A stretch of 64,000 bases of DNA from Guptibacillus hwajinpoensis (GTDB lineage: Bacteria; Bacillota; Bacilli; Bacillales; Guptibacillaceae), in the NCBI RefSeq assembly GCF_029277305.1, contig NZ_CP119526.1; one strand, written 5' to 3'. Shown here piece by piece: positions 55,220 to 64,000 of the stretch. The notes under the pieces were generated by a model, which was not told the DNA's origin, did no database searches, and was given only the letters and a program-made list of their open reading frames with translations. How positions within the stretch are numbered: the first letter of the stretch is position 1; each line of letters starts with the position of its first letter. The translations under genes were made by a program, and so were the position numbers.

Positions 55220-56701
55220 ATGCAAAAGATTCTCGATTTGAGTCCAAAGGTAGCAGAATTTCTGAAAGGAACGAAACAACTCTACATTAATGGTCAATGG
55301 AAAGATTCAGTATCAGGAAGAACATTTGATACACTAAACCCCTCGACTGGAGAAGTATTAGCAACGGTTAGTGAAGCAATGAAAGATGACATTGATGAAG
55401 CGGTTATGGCAGCTAGAAGAGCTTTTGATAGTGGTCCATGGTCTCGAATGTCTGCTTCTGCAAGAAGTCGATTGATTTATAAATTAGCTGATTTAATGGA
55501 AGAGAACAAAGAAGAGTTAGCCATGATTGATACGCTGGACAACGGAAAGCCAATTCGTGAAACTCGAAATGCTGACGTACCACTTGCGATCGAGCATTTT
55601 CGCTATTATGCAGGATGGTCAACAAAGATTATGGGACAAACGATTCCGGTAAACGGACCATTCTTTAACTATACTCGTCACGAAGCACTAGGTGTGGTCG
55701 GACAAATCATTCCATGGAACTTCCCATTGCTAATGGCTGCCTGGAAACTGGGTGCGGCTCTTGCGACTGGCTGTACGATTGTTCTAAAGCCTGCTGAACA
55801 AACACCATTATCTGTACTTTATCTAGCGGAATTAATGGAGGAAGCAGGATTCCCGGAAGGTGTTGTAAACGTTGTTCCTGGATATGGTGAAACGGCAGGG
55901 GATGCTCTTGTTAAGCACCCAAACGTTGATAAGATTGCTTTTACAGGATCAACTGATGTTGGTAAATATATCATGAGTCAGGCTTCAAATGACTTGAAGC
56001 GTGTAACGCTTGAGCTCGGTGGGAAGTCGCCAAATATCATATTACCAGATGCTGATATGACAAAAGCGATACCAGGTGCTTTGAGTGGTATTATGTTTAA
56101 CCAGGGACAAGTCTGCTGTGCAGGATCAAGATTGTATATTCAAAAGAAAGCCTATGATAACGTGATGGCAGATCTCGTGAGTCATAGTGAAAAGATTAAA
56201 CAGGGAGCAGGCCTTGACCCAGATACTGAAATGGGACCACTTGTTTCAGAAGAGCAGCATCAGCGTGTCATGAATTATATTTCAAAGGGGCAAGATGAAG
56301 GCGCAGAATTACTTACTGGTGGACAAGTTCCATACGATAAGGGCTATTATGTCCAGCCGACTATCTTCTCTGATGTTGACGACAAGATGACAATTGCGAA
56401 AGAAGAAATTTTTGGTCCAGTTGTAGCAGCTATGCCGTTCGAAGATCTTGATGAAGTAATTGAACGCGCCAATGACTCGAACTACGGCTTAGCAGCGGGC
56501 TTATGGACTGAAAACTTAAAGTCTGCTCACTATGTTGCTAATAAGATTAAAGCGGGTACTGTATGGGTGAACTGTTACAATGCGTTTGATGCAGCTTCTC
56601 CATTCGGAGGATACAAGCAGTCTGGAATCGGAAGAGAAATGGGCTCTTACGCACTGAACAATTACACAGAAGTAAAGAGCGTTTGGATTAACTTGAAGTA
56701 A
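55220..56701 (+). CDS. dhaS: Aldehyde dehydrogenase (DhaS-like)
   Basis: A 493-residue NAD(P)-dependent aldehyde dehydrogenase. The nucleotide segment FTGSTDVGK is near residue 240, the general base in TLELGGKSPN near 263, and the catalytic Cys in NQGQVCCAGSR near 297. It oxidises aldehydes to acids in the cytosol; DhaS is a close match in size and sequence. TGGAGGG precedes ATG 55220; an earlier start at 55187 is not needed. A terminator follows. Confidence 0.93.
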   Translation: MQKILDLSPKVAEFLKGTKQLYINGQWKDSVSGRTFDTLNPSTGEVLATVSEAMKDDIDEAVMAARRAFDSGPWSRMSASARSRLIYKLADLMEENKEELAMIDTLDNGKPIRETRNADVPLAIEHFRYYAGWSTKIMGQTIPVNGPFFNYTRHEALGVVGQIIPWNFPLLMAAWKLGAALATGCTIVLKPAEQTPLSVLYLAELMEEAGFPEGVVNVVPGYGETAGDALVKHPNVDKIAFTGSTDVGKYIMSQASNDLKRVTLELGGKSPNIILPDADMTKAIPGALSGIMFNQGQVCCAGSRLYIQKKAYDNVMADLVSHSEKIKQGAGLDPDTEMGPLVSEEQHQRVMNYISKGQDEGAELLTGGQVPYDKGYYVQPTIFSDVDDKMTIAKEEIFGPVVAAMPFEDLDEVIERANDSNYGLAAGLWTENLKSAHYVANKIKAGTVWVNCYNAFDAASPFGGYKQSGIGREMGSYALNNYTEVKSVWINLK

Positions 56702-56707
56702 GAAGAA

Positions 56708-56743
56708 GAGAACCGCCCGTCCATTTGGACGGGCGGTTCTTTG
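56708..56743 (+). terminator. Terminator after the aldehyde dehydrogenase gene
   Basis: AGAACCGCCCGTCCA/TGGACGGGCGGTTCT stem followed by TTGG. Confidence 0.85.
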
Positions 56744-56771
56744 GTTGGTTGGATTCTTTTTTGTAAAAGTG

Positions 56772-57287
56772 AAGATATCTCCGTTTCTAAACGCACGTCT
56801 TCGCTTTTCGTGTCTAGCTGCAGCCTCCAGACACTCGGTCACTTCACCTTTCAACCTGAACACAAAGAACGTGTTCATATTGAAAGGCTCCAGTGCCTGC
56901 CGTGTCTAAACGGAGGCTTCCGCTTTTCATGTCTAGCTGCAGTGGCCAGCCTCTCGATCGCTTCACCTCCCCAAATGAACACAAAGAACGTGTTCTTTTG
57001 GGGAGGCTCCAGCGCTTTTCGAGGCTAAACGCCCACTTCCGCTTTTCATGTCTAGCTGCAGAGCCCAGGTCCTCGATCGCTTCGCCTTCCGACCTGAACA
57101 CAAAGAACGTGTTCCCATTCAAGAGCTCCAATATCTCCGTTTCTAAACGCTCGTCTTCCCTTTTCGTGTCTAGCTGCAGCCTCCAGACACTCGGTCACTT
57201 CACCTTTCAACCTGAACACAAAGGACGTGTTCATATTGAAAGGCTCCAGTGCCTGCCGTGTCTAAACGGAGGCTTCCGCTTTTCATC
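56772..57287. repeat. Array 2 of the 120-bp palindromic repeat (four units plus a partial one)
   Basis: TCTAGCTGCAG recurs with starts at 56812, 56931, 57050 and 57168, so the period is 118-119 bases. A right-half fragment (about 56772-56811) precedes them. Every unit has the centre GAACACAAAG(A/G)ACGTGTTC, a stem GAACAC/GTGTTC. Arms pair, for example GCCTCCAGACAC with GTGTCTAAACGGAGGC in the first and last units. Those two units differ at about one base. Long frames on both strands here are a by-product of the repeat. Confidence 0.88.
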
Positions 57288-57468
57288 TTTTAAACAAAAC
57301 TAGTTTGCCTTGGGATGATACGACGCGGGCGGAGTTTTTTTCTAGTCCTTTTTGTTTGAGTAGTTCTTCGCCGATTTTTTTTGCTTCTTTGTCGTCCTGG
57401 GCTTCGAAGCTTTCATCTAGGACGTTGGTTCCGTTTTTTTCGAATGCGGTGATGATGTACTTTTCCAT
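57283..57468 (-). CDS. yhzD: YhzD family protein (61 aa)
   Basis: A 61-residue soluble protein with MEKYIITAFEKNGTNVLDE at the N-terminus and the tail SSQGKLVLFKR, resembling Bacillus YhzD. CAGGAGGGG precedes ATG 57468. The stop codon lies within the last bases of repeat array 2. Function unknown. Confidence 0.8.
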   Translation of the reverse strand: MEKYIITAFEKNGTNVLDESFEAQDDKEAKKIGEELLKQKGLEKNSARVVSSQGKLVLFKR

Positions 57469-57618
57469 TTGATCCCCTCCTGCTATATTCCATTTTACCG
57501 ATTGTGGTTTTTGTTGTCACTTTTTTCTGAAAAAATGAATCTTTTGGTTTATTCAGCCGTTATACTTATTACGATAGGTAGTGTTAGCATTGAAAAGTCA
57601 CTATATTAGGGGGGTATT

Positions 57619-58515
57619 ATGCTTCAATTTCAGAATGTAACAAAACGGTTTGGATCCTTTACTGCAGTAGATGATTTGAATTTATCAATACCAGAGAATG
57701 AGATTTTTGGGCTTCTTGGAGGGAACGGTGCTGGGAAGACAACCACTTTTCGAATGCTTTTACGTCTCATTGATCAGACGAATGGGACCATTTCGTGGAA
57801 GGACAATGCTATATCTTATGATTCTAGTCATTTGATTGGTTATTTACCTGAGGAACGGGGACTTTATCCGAAAATGAAAGTGAAAGAACAGTTAATCTAT
57901 CTAGGTAAATTACGCGGAATGAAGAGATCTGAGGTAGAGAAGGAAGTTATCTCATGGCTTGAACGGTTTAATGTACCTGAGTACATTGATAAAAAAGTTG
58001 AAGAGTTATCGAAAGGAAACCAGCAGAAAATCCAGTTTATTGCAGCCGTTATACATAAACCAGAATTACTTATTCTTGATGAGCCATTTAGTGGACTTGA
58101 TCCGGTTAATGTTGAGGTCTTAAAAGATGCTGTTCTGGACCTTAAGAAGTTAGGGACTACAATTCTTTTTTCCAGTCATCGTATGGAACATGTGGAAGAA
58201 CTTTGCGAACATTTGTGTATTCTTCATAAAGGAAAACCAGTGGTATCAGGTAATCTGAAAGAAATTAAGCGCTCTTATGGTAAGAAGAACGTACTCATTG
58301 ATGTTGATTTTGACCTTACTTTTCTTGAAGAACTTGAAGGAGTTCATCGAATTAAAAAAGGATTGAACCATAGCGTAGTTCAAATAGAAGAAGAGAGCGT
58401 TTCTCAAGTTGTTCTGCATAAATTAACAGAAAAAGGATTTGTTCGAAGGTTTGAATTAGAAGAGCCATCTCTGAATGATATTTTCATAGAGAAAGTGGGG
58501 GCGGCATATGAATAA
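57619..58515 (+). CDS. yhaQ: ABC transporter ATP-binding protein YhaQ (NatA-like)
   Basis: A 298-residue ATPase of an ABC-2 type exporter. Walker A GGNGAGKTTTFRMLL is near residue 37, the signature ELSKGNQQKIQFIAA near 135, and Walker B LLILDEPFSGLDPV near 153. A C-terminal extension of about 80 residues is typical of NatA-like subunits. It pairs with the permease YhaP, whose gene overlaps by eight bases. The pair is related to the Na+ exporter NatAB; the substrate here is not proven. GGGGG lies before ATG 57619. Confidence 0.92.
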   Translation: MLQFQNVTKRFGSFTAVDDLNLSIPENEIFGLLGGNGAGKTTTFRMLLRLIDQTNGTISWKDNAISYDSSHLIGYLPEERGLYPKMKVKEQLIYLGKLRGMKRSEVEKEVISWLERFNVPEYIDKKVEELSKGNQQKIQFIAAVIHKPELLILDEPFSGLDPVNVEVLKDAVLDLKKLGTTILFSSHRMEHVEELCEHLCILHKGKPVVSGNLKEIKRSYGKKNVLIDVDFDLTFLEELEGVHRIKKGLNHSVVQIEEESVSQVVLHKLTEKGFVRRFELEEPSLNDIFIEKVGAAYE

Positions 58516-59761
58516 ATTTTTTATTGTTCTTACCCAAACTTATTTAAATCGTCTAAAGTCAAAAGCGTTTATCGTAACAACTGTCATTACGCTTCTAATG
58601 ATTTTTCTATTAACAAATATATCTACTATTATTGAACGTTTTGATACTAATGAAGAAGATCAAGTTGGTGTTATTACAACGAGTGAGTATTTCCCTTTGC
58701 TTCAGAACCAGTTAGATAGAATGGAGTCTAATCTCGACCTCAAATCGTTTAAAGGAACGGAAGAAGAGGCGCAGCAAGCAATAGAAGAAGGCGAACTTGA
58801 TAGCTACATGATTTTAGAGGAAGATGAAGCTGGTGAACCAAAAGCTATTTATAAAGCGGAAACAGTTGCAGAACAGAATACGCCTCAATTGCTCGAATCA
58901 GCACTTCAGCAAGTTAAGAGCACTGTTGCTGCTGAGAGGGCAGGAGTGACACAAAAACAGCTTCTCGAAATTGATCAACCTGTACAATTCGAAAAAGTAG
59001 CGCTAGAAAAAGGCGCAAAAACAGAAGATGAGTTGAATCAAGCAAGAGTGTTCGTTTATGTGCTTTTGTTTGTTATTTATTTCTCAGTGATTTTCTATGG
59101 CAATATGGTGGCAGTGGAAGTTGCGACAGAGAAATCTTCAAGGGTGATGGAGATCTTGATTTCGAGTGTTTCTCCAGTAAAGCAAATGTTTGGGAAAATC
59201 CTTGGTATTGCTCTTCTAGGTATAACACAATATACAATTATCATTATTAGTGGATACCTCTTTATGCAGTTACAAGATGATGAAGGATCACAAACTGGTT
59301 TCCTTTCATTTCTCAATTTCAGTAATTTAACTGTTTCGCTTGTTGTCTATGCTATTGTATTCTTCGTTCTTGGCTATTTGCTCTATGCAACCATCCTAGC
59401 TATGGTAGGATCTCTCGTTAGTCGAGCAGAAGAAGTACAGCAGCTAATTATGCCTGTTCAATTTCTAATCATAATTGCTTTCTTTATTGCGATGTTTGGA
59501 CTAAGTACGCCGTCTTCACCTTTCGTAACAATTGCGTCCTATATTCCGTTCTTTACACCGGTCGTCATGTTTTTACGAGTAGGAATGCTTGCGATTCCAT
59601 TTTGGGAAGTCGCCATTAGTCTTGCACTGCTGATAGGAAGTATTATTGTTTTTGGAATACTTGGTGCCAAAGTTTATCGGGGCGGAGTACTAATGTATGG
59701 TAAATCATCTTCGCTAAAAGATATAGGAAAGGCATTGAAGTTATCAAGAAGAGAACGGTAG
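58508..59761 (+). CDS. yhaP: ABC-2 type permease YhaP (NatB-like)
   Basis: A 417-residue membrane subunit. One N-terminal span (about residues 18-38), a large external domain rich in Glu/Gln (about 45-175), and then five or six spans at the C-terminus form the ABC-2 fold. VAVEVATEKSSRVMEILISS is the conserved coupling segment. GGGGGCGGCAT lies before ATG 58508. It forms an exporter with YhaQ. Length agrees with B. subtilis YhaP. Confidence 0.92.
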   Translation: MNKFFIVLTQTYLNRLKSKAFIVTTVITLLMIFLLTNISTIIERFDTNEEDQVGVITTSEYFPLLQNQLDRMESNLDLKSFKGTEEEAQQAIEEGELDSYMILEEDEAGEPKAIYKAETVAEQNTPQLLESALQQVKSTVAAERAGVTQKQLLEIDQPVQFEKVALEKGAKTEDELNQARVFVYVLLFVIYFSVIFYGNMVAVEVATEKSSRVMEILISSVSPVKQMFGKILGIALLGITQYTIIIISGYLFMQLQDDEGSQTGFLSFLNFSNLTVSLVVYAIVFFVLGYLLYATILAMVGSLVSRAEEVQQLIMPVQFLIIIAFFIAMFGLSTPSSPFVTIASYIPFFTPVVMFLRVGMLAIPFWEVAISLALLIGSIIVFGILGAKVYRGGVLMYGKSSSLKDIGKALKLSRRER

Positions 59762-59781
59762 ATCATACCTAGATAGATTAA

Positions 59782-59817
59782 TAAAAGTCATCCGCATTAC
59801 GTTGCGGATGACTTTTA
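59782..59817. terminator. Terminator after yhaP
   Basis: TAAAAGTCATCCGCA/TGCGGATGACTTTTA perfect stem, able to act on both strands. Confidence 0.9.
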
Positions 59818-59822
59818 AGTTT

Positions 59823-59972
59823 AGGCTCTTTTCGCAGACATTGTTGCTATATCGAGTTAATTTCCGCTCCAGGATGCTCGCTTTCCGCGGGGCGGGACAC
59901 TTGAGCCTCCTCGTCGCTAACGCTCCTACGGGGTCTCACCTGTCCCGATAGTCCCGCATTAGAAAAGAGCCT
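59823..59972. repeat. Inverted, shortened copy of the interspersed repeat
   Basis: This is opposite in orientation to the copy at 36522. It begins AGGCTCTTTTCGCAGACATTG and includes TTTCCGCTCCAGGATGCTCG, CTTTCCGCGGGGCGGG, TGAGCCTCCTCG, CGGGGTCTCACCTGTCCCG and GAAAAGAGCCT. The 135 bases between it and yhaO show no gene. Confidence 0.8.
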
Positions 59973-60107
59973 AAGTTCATGAACTTAAAGTTAGGGGTTA
60001 AGGGAGGATGGTTTTTGGAGATGATAAATGTAGGGTTGTGCGAACGTGCGCTCGATTAAATATGGTAAACTAGTAGGTAAAGAGAGCATTAGAAGGAGCG
60101 ATGAATA

Positions 60108-61352
60108 GTGAGACCAATATCCTTCCTGCACTGCGCGGATCTACATTTAGATAGACCTTTTTCTGGAGCCAATCGCCTTCCGAATTCCATACATGAATTT
60201 GTGAGAGATAGTGCTTATCGTTCGCTAAGGCGTATTGTTGATTTGGCGATTTCTAATAAAGTCGATTTTGTTCTTTTTGCAGGAGATTTATTTGATACTA
60301 GCTATCGAAGTCTTAAAGCGCAGATGACGCTTTTAATAGAATTGCAAAGATTGCACAATGCAGGGATTCATAGCTATTTGTCACATGGAAATCATGATGC
60401 ACTTGATGGAGAGTGGGTAAGCTTAACTTGGCCAGAAAGTAGTTACTTCTTTCCAAGCAATGTAGAAGCAATTCCTTTTGAACAAGATGGCAAAAGACTT
60501 GCTTATATACACGCCTTTAGTTATCCGTCACGTCACGTAAATGAGAAAATGGTTGATCGGTATTCTAGAGTAGAAGAAGATGTTTACCAAATAGGGATGC
60601 TTCATGGAAATCTCGAAGGACAGACAGAGCATTCTTCATACGCCCCATTTTCGCTTAGTGAATTAGTGGAAAAGGATTTTGATTACTGGGCTCTTGGTCA
60701 TATCCATAAGCGAGCACACCTTTTAGAAGAGCCTCCTGTTATTTATCCAGGTAATATCCAAGGAGCGCACCGGAAGGAGACAGGAGCGAAAGGGTGCTAT
60801 CTTGTAACGTTAAGTGAGGCATCTCCGTCAACCTCCTTTCATCAAACATCTGATGTTACTTGGCATCGACCTACTATCGATTTGGGAGCGTTTGAAACAA
60901 TGCAAGATCTTTTGCATGCTTGTGAGGATCTTTTGAATCAAGACCTCTTTGCTTCAGGAGGGCATTTAATAGAAATTGAACTTACTGGCATTAGTCATCT
61001 ACATACGCAACTACTTCAAGAAGATCAGCTAGAGGATCTTCTTCTTGCCCTACAACTAAACAGAGAGATGGAAGATAATCATTTTGTATGGCCATATAAG
61101 TTCTCTTTGAAATCAAAGCCGTCATGGGATCGACAGGTTTTAGAACAACAAGAGGGATTTATAAAAGACATTCTTGTTACGTCAGATGATTATAAAGAGA
61201 ATGATTTACAAGAAGCGCTGGCACCACTGTTTGAACACAGGCGCGCTAGAAAAGCGCTTGAAACAATTGATGATCAAGACCAGCTTGTGAAAGAAGCTGA
61301 GGAACTCTTGCTTTCTTACCTGGTTGAGAATAACGGAGGTGATATAAAGTGA
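60108..61352 (+). CDS. yhaO: Metallophosphoesterase YhaO (SbcD/Mre11-like)
   Basis: A 414-residue nuclease-like protein. Mre11-type metal motifs are LHCADLHLDRPF at the N-terminus, FAGDLFDTSYRS near residue 57, SHGNHDAL near 95, and WALGHIHKRA near 195. It starts at GTG 60108 after AAGGAGCG. It overlaps yhaN by four bases (GTGA), so the two should form an SbcCD/Mre11-Rad50-like pair acting on DNA ends; this has not been shown for YhaO/YhaN in detail. Confidence 0.92.
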   Translation: MRPISFLHCADLHLDRPFSGANRLPNSIHEFVRDSAYRSLRRIVDLAISNKVDFVLFAGDLFDTSYRSLKAQMTLLIELQRLHNAGIHSYLSHGNHDALDGEWVSLTWPESSYFFPSNVEAIPFEQDGKRLAYIHAFSYPSRHVNEKMVDRYSRVEEDVYQIGMLHGNLEGQTEHSSYAPFSLSELVEKDFDYWALGHIHKRAHLLEEPPVIYPGNIQGAHRKETGAKGCYLVTLSEASPSTSFHQTSDVTWHRPTIDLGAFETMQDLLHACEDLLNQDLFASGGHLIEIELTGISHLHTQLLQEDQLEDLLLALQLNREMEDNHFVWPYKFSLKSKPSWDRQVLEQQEGFIKDILVTSDDYKENDLQEALAPLFEHRRARKALETIDDQDQLVKEAEELLLSYLVENNGGDIK

Positions 61353-64000
61353 AGCTTCTTGAATTGCATATTTATAGCTTTGGGAAATTCGAGGATTTTC
61401 AAATGACAACTATCTCTTCTACTATTCACCTCATTTACGGTGAAAATGAAGCTGGCAAATCCACTCTTCTTGCATTCATTGAATCGATTTTATTTGGATT
61501 TCCCGCACGTCATGAGGAAAGCTACGAAATGAACCACCATGGGCGCTTTGGTGGAACACTTACAATGGAGAGCAATGGTGAAAAGATTGTAGTAGAACGA
61601 ACGAAAGGGAAGGCTTCAGGGGATGTTACGATTCACTTTCCTGATGGATCAACCGGTGATGAAGAAAATTTAAAGCAATTATTAAAAGGAATGAATCGCT
61701 CTAGTTTCCGACAAATTTTCTTTTGCAATCTCAACACCCTTAATGATTACCATCGTTATGATGAAGACGGTTGGAATCAAGTTCTTTATGAAGCGGGTAT
61801 GAGTGGAGGAACTTCTCTTTTAGCTGTTGAAAAGGCATTTGATAAGCGTCAGGGAGAGCTGTTTAAACCTGGCGGGCGAAAGCCACTTCTAAATGATGAA
61901 CTAGAAAATTGGGAGACTTTAAAGAAGAAAACAAATGAATGGGCTAAAAAGAATGGAGAATATAATAGGATAGTACAAAATAAACAGCAACTGGAAGGTC
62001 AGGTTTCAGAACATACTGAACGATTAGAGCACTTGCGGAGTGAACGTCGCAATCTTGATCGAGAGAAGCGCGTATTCCCCCTATTGAAGGAAAAGCGGAG
62101 ATTAGAGAGTCACCTTAGCAAACTTCCTAAATACAAACCTTTCCCAGAAGACGGCTTAATTCGAATGGATAAGTGGAAAGAACAAGCCGTTCTTCTTTCT
62201 GGAGAATCAGAAAGTATGTTGAAAAGACTCCAAAAGATGAAAGAAGAAATGAATAGCTTTGATATTATGCCAGAGTGGAAAGTGTTTCTTCAAGATGTTT
62301 CTTACTGGAATGAACAAATGGTGCTGTTTCGAGCAAGATCAGAAGAGCGCAAAGAACTTGAACGTGACTTGATGTCGATCGAATCAATCCTTGGAGATGA
62401 ACTAGATAGTCTTGGGTTAGTAAGAGAAGATGCAAACCATGCCAACACGAGTTTTACAGCGAGAGAAGAGCTGAAACAACATATAGAAGATCGCAATCGA
62501 TCTGATCAGGAGTACCGCTATCTAAATGAGTCTTTCCAGTCAGCACAAGAGGAACTGGAAAAAGAAGAGAGCGAATACGAGCTGCTAAAGGGAAGGCTTT
62601 TGTCTGATAGTGAAAGAGAGAGGATTAGTAATAGTAAAATACCGGCTGGAAGACAGAAATGGCAAGGTGGATTGGTCATATGTGCATTGCTCCTCTTTAT
62701 TGGATTGGGACTTTATGAAAGTTGGTTTCTTGGAATTGCATCATCAGCAATCGCTTTAATAGGTGCTTATCTAATGACCCTTACGAAGGAAAATAGTCAT
62801 GGAAGCGACCATGATTTGCTTATCCAAGATCTTGAGCTCAGAAGGAGAGTTGAGCAAGCAAAAGAACAGCTGGATCGCTTAAATCGCACCTACATTAAAG
62901 CTGCAGAAAAAGTAGATCGTTGGGAAGCGGAACGCTATCAAATTGAGAGTGCTATTAAAAAGTGGAGATCGTCTAATACCTTTCCCGATACTATTCCACT
63001 GCATTCAGTACTAGATTCATTTGATAAGATTACTTCTATTAAAAAGCGACAACAGAATTATAGTCATAAGCAGCGGCAGCTAGAAGAACTTGACTACAGT
63101 TTAAAGGTAGTTGAAGATGGAATTAAGAAAGTATGTGATGATACGAACATAACATACTATTACGCTGAAAATGCAATGCAGCTTTTACTTCAAAAAGCAG
63201 ATGAAGAGCGAGAAGCAATTCGAGAAATTGAGAAACTACGTGATCAATACCAATCTCTTGAATCACAACTAGCTGACATTAACGAAAAGCTTACATCATG
63301 CAGAAATGAAATGAAGGAATTGATGAGCATAGCGGAAACAGATACGGAAGAAGCGTTCAGAACGAAGGGAAATGCGCAAAAAGAAGCTAAAGAGATCTTG
63401 AATCAACTTGTAACGATTGATTCACAGGTAGACGAATCGGATTTATGTTCGGAGCGTATATCATTAGAAGAAATTGAGAGTGAACTCATTACAGTAGAGC
63501 GTGAGGAACGTTCAGTTATAAAGAAACAACAGGAAGTCTACCAACAACTAGCTGCTGAGCAGGAGCGAATGCATCTCTTAACTGAAGATGGTACATATGA
63601 AGATCTTCTGTTACAGCAAAAGCAAAAGGAAGACGAAATCAATGCTCTTGCGTGGAAATGGTCGGTTTATAAAGTGGCATCTGACCTTTTAGTAAAGGCA
63701 AAGGCGCATTATCAAGAAGAACGGCTTCCCGCTGTACTTAAAAAAGCTGAACACTATTTTAATGTGATCACAGAAGGGCGATATACTGCTATTTTCCCTC
63801 CTTCTGAAGGAATGGGTTTTCGCGTGATGCATAGCGGTGGAAAAGCATACAAGCCATCTGAGCTTAGTAGGGGAACAGTTGAGCAGCTATATCTTTGTAT
63901 ACGACTTGCTCTTGCTTCTATATCACCTATCCAGTTACCAATTTTTCTCGATGATATTTTTGTGAATTTTGATGCAAAACGTACAGAGAAAGCGAAAAGT
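61349..64000 (+). CDS. yhaN: AAA ATPase YhaN (SbcC/Rad50-like), cut off by window end
   Basis: The frame from GTG 61349 stays open to the end, about 884 residues, near the full size of YhaN (about 960). Walker A YGENEAGKSTLLAF is near residue 32, and Walker B IFLDDIFVNFDAK lies close to the end with LSRGTVEQLYLC before it. Between are long coiled coils. At about residues 437-475 a pair of hydrophobic segments (VICALLLFIGLGLY and GIASSAIALIGAYLM) replaces the Zn-hook position of Rad50. GGAGGTGA precedes the start. It works with YhaO. Confidence 0.9.
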   Translation, partial: MKLLELHIYSFGKFEDFQMTTISSTIHLIYGENEAGKSTLLAFIESILFGFPARHEESYEMNHHGRFGGTLTMESNGEKIVVERTKGKASGDVTIHFPDGSTGDEENLKQLLKGMNRSSFRQIFFCNLNTLNDYHRYDEDGWNQVLYEAGMSGGTSLLAVEKAFDKRQGELFKPGGRKPLLNDELENWETLKKKTNEWAKKNGEYNRIVQNKQQLEGQVSEHTERLEHLRSERRNLDREKRVFPLLKEKRRLESHLSKLPKYKPFPEDGLIRMDKWKEQAVLLSGESESMLKRLQKMKEEMNSFDIMPEWKVFLQDVSYWNEQMVLFRARSEERKELERDLMSIESILGDELDSLGLVREDANHANTSFTAREELKQHIEDRNRSDQEYRYLNESFQSAQEELEKEESEYELLKGRLLSDSERERISNSKIPAGRQKWQGGLVICALLLFIGLGLYESWFLGIASSAIALIGAYLMTLTKENSHGSDHDLLIQDLELRRRVEQAKEQLDRLNRTYIKAAEKVDRWEAERYQIESAIKKWRSSNTFPDTIPLHSVLDSFDKITSIKKRQQNYSHKQRQLEELDYSLKVVEDGIKKVCDDTNITYYYAENAMQLLLQKADEEREAIREIEKLRDQYQSLESQLADINEKLTSCRNEMKELMSIAETDTEEAFRTKGNAQKEAKEILNQLVTIDSQVDESDLCSERISLEEIESELITVEREERSVIKKQQEVYQQLAAEQERMHLLTEDGTYEDLLLQQKQKEDEINALAWKWSVYKVASDLLVKAKAHYQEERLPAVLKKAEHYFNVITEGRYTAIFPPSEGMGFRVMHSGGKAYKPSELSRGTVEQLYLCIRLALASISPIQLPIFLDDIFVNFDAKRTEKAKS

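Noticed and set aside
56772..57287. CRISPR array
   Set aside because: Units are 118-119 bases with internal palindromes; there are no short repeats with unique spacers of even length and no cas genes nearby.
56516..57303. Frames of up to 136 codons on both strands in array 2
   Set aside because: They follow the 119-base repeat period, repeat their own sequence, and start in unsupported places.

Overview
The window reads as the chromosome of a low-GC, endospore-forming Bacillaceae bacterium. Evidence for this includes AGGAGG-type ribosome binding sites, a 16S-23S-5S rRNA operon followed by a 16-tRNA cluster, and many spore genes (prkA, yhbH, spoVR, an alpha/beta-type SASP, yheC/yheD, yhaX). 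Recalled from memory, gene order follows Bacillus subtilis from ygaF/perR through trnD, yhb, yhc, yhx, yhd, yhe and yha, with local insertions. Species and genus cannot be fixed from this; a marine or alkaliphilic relative of B. subtilis is plausible.

Layout. 1-4.0 kb: end of a bcp-type peroxiredoxin, a 2-hydroxyacid dehydrogenase, a cobalamin adenosyltransferase, perR with its own Per box, ygzB and ygxA. 4.0-11.2 kb: tandem rRNA promoters, 16S, 23S and 5S genes, then tRNAs Asn-Ser-Glu-Val-Asp-fMet-Phe-Thr-Tyr-Trp-His-Gln-Gly-Cys-Leu-Leu. 11.2-19 kb: a DUF421 gene split by an amber codon, a FrnE/DsbA-like oxidoreductase, a candidate small RNA, a B3/B4-domain protein, an ABC-class ATPase, queG, ogt, a YhbB-like amidase and trmL. 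19.1-19.64 kb: an array of about 120-bp palindromic repeats. 19.6-30 kb: prkA, a signal peptidase, yhbH, a secreted metallo-beta-lactamase-fold protein, yhcV, yhcX and pgcA. 30-35 kb: a CstR-like persulfide sensor with a membrane protein and a TlpA-like redoxin, an intact-looking IS3-family element sitting in the loop of a terminator, and a flavin disulfide oxidoreductase. 35-42 kb: MscS channel, bile-acid/Na+ symporter-like carrier, spoVR, a DUF4257-like membrane protein, and a ktrD-type K+ channel subunit preceded by a tandem structured leader RNA, then an SASP gene. 42-54 kb: amino-acid ABC genes, msmX with yxkF, yheE, four consecutive YheC/YheD ATP-grasp genes, yheB and yheA. 54-64 kb: yhaX, dhaS, a second array of the 120-bp repeat, yhzD, yhaQ/yhaP, yhaO and yhaN (running off the window).

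The most interesting non-coding features are: (1) two tandem, covarying RNA units in the leader of the K+ uptake gene; (2) two arrays, 37 kb apart, of a long palindrome whose arms and central stem change in compensatory fashion between copies; (3) a second interspersed MITE-like repeat in five places; (4) an IS3 element in the loop of a Rho-independent terminator; (5) a short independent transcript candidate near 13.1 kb. No CRISPR array, prophage or restriction-modification system was seen.
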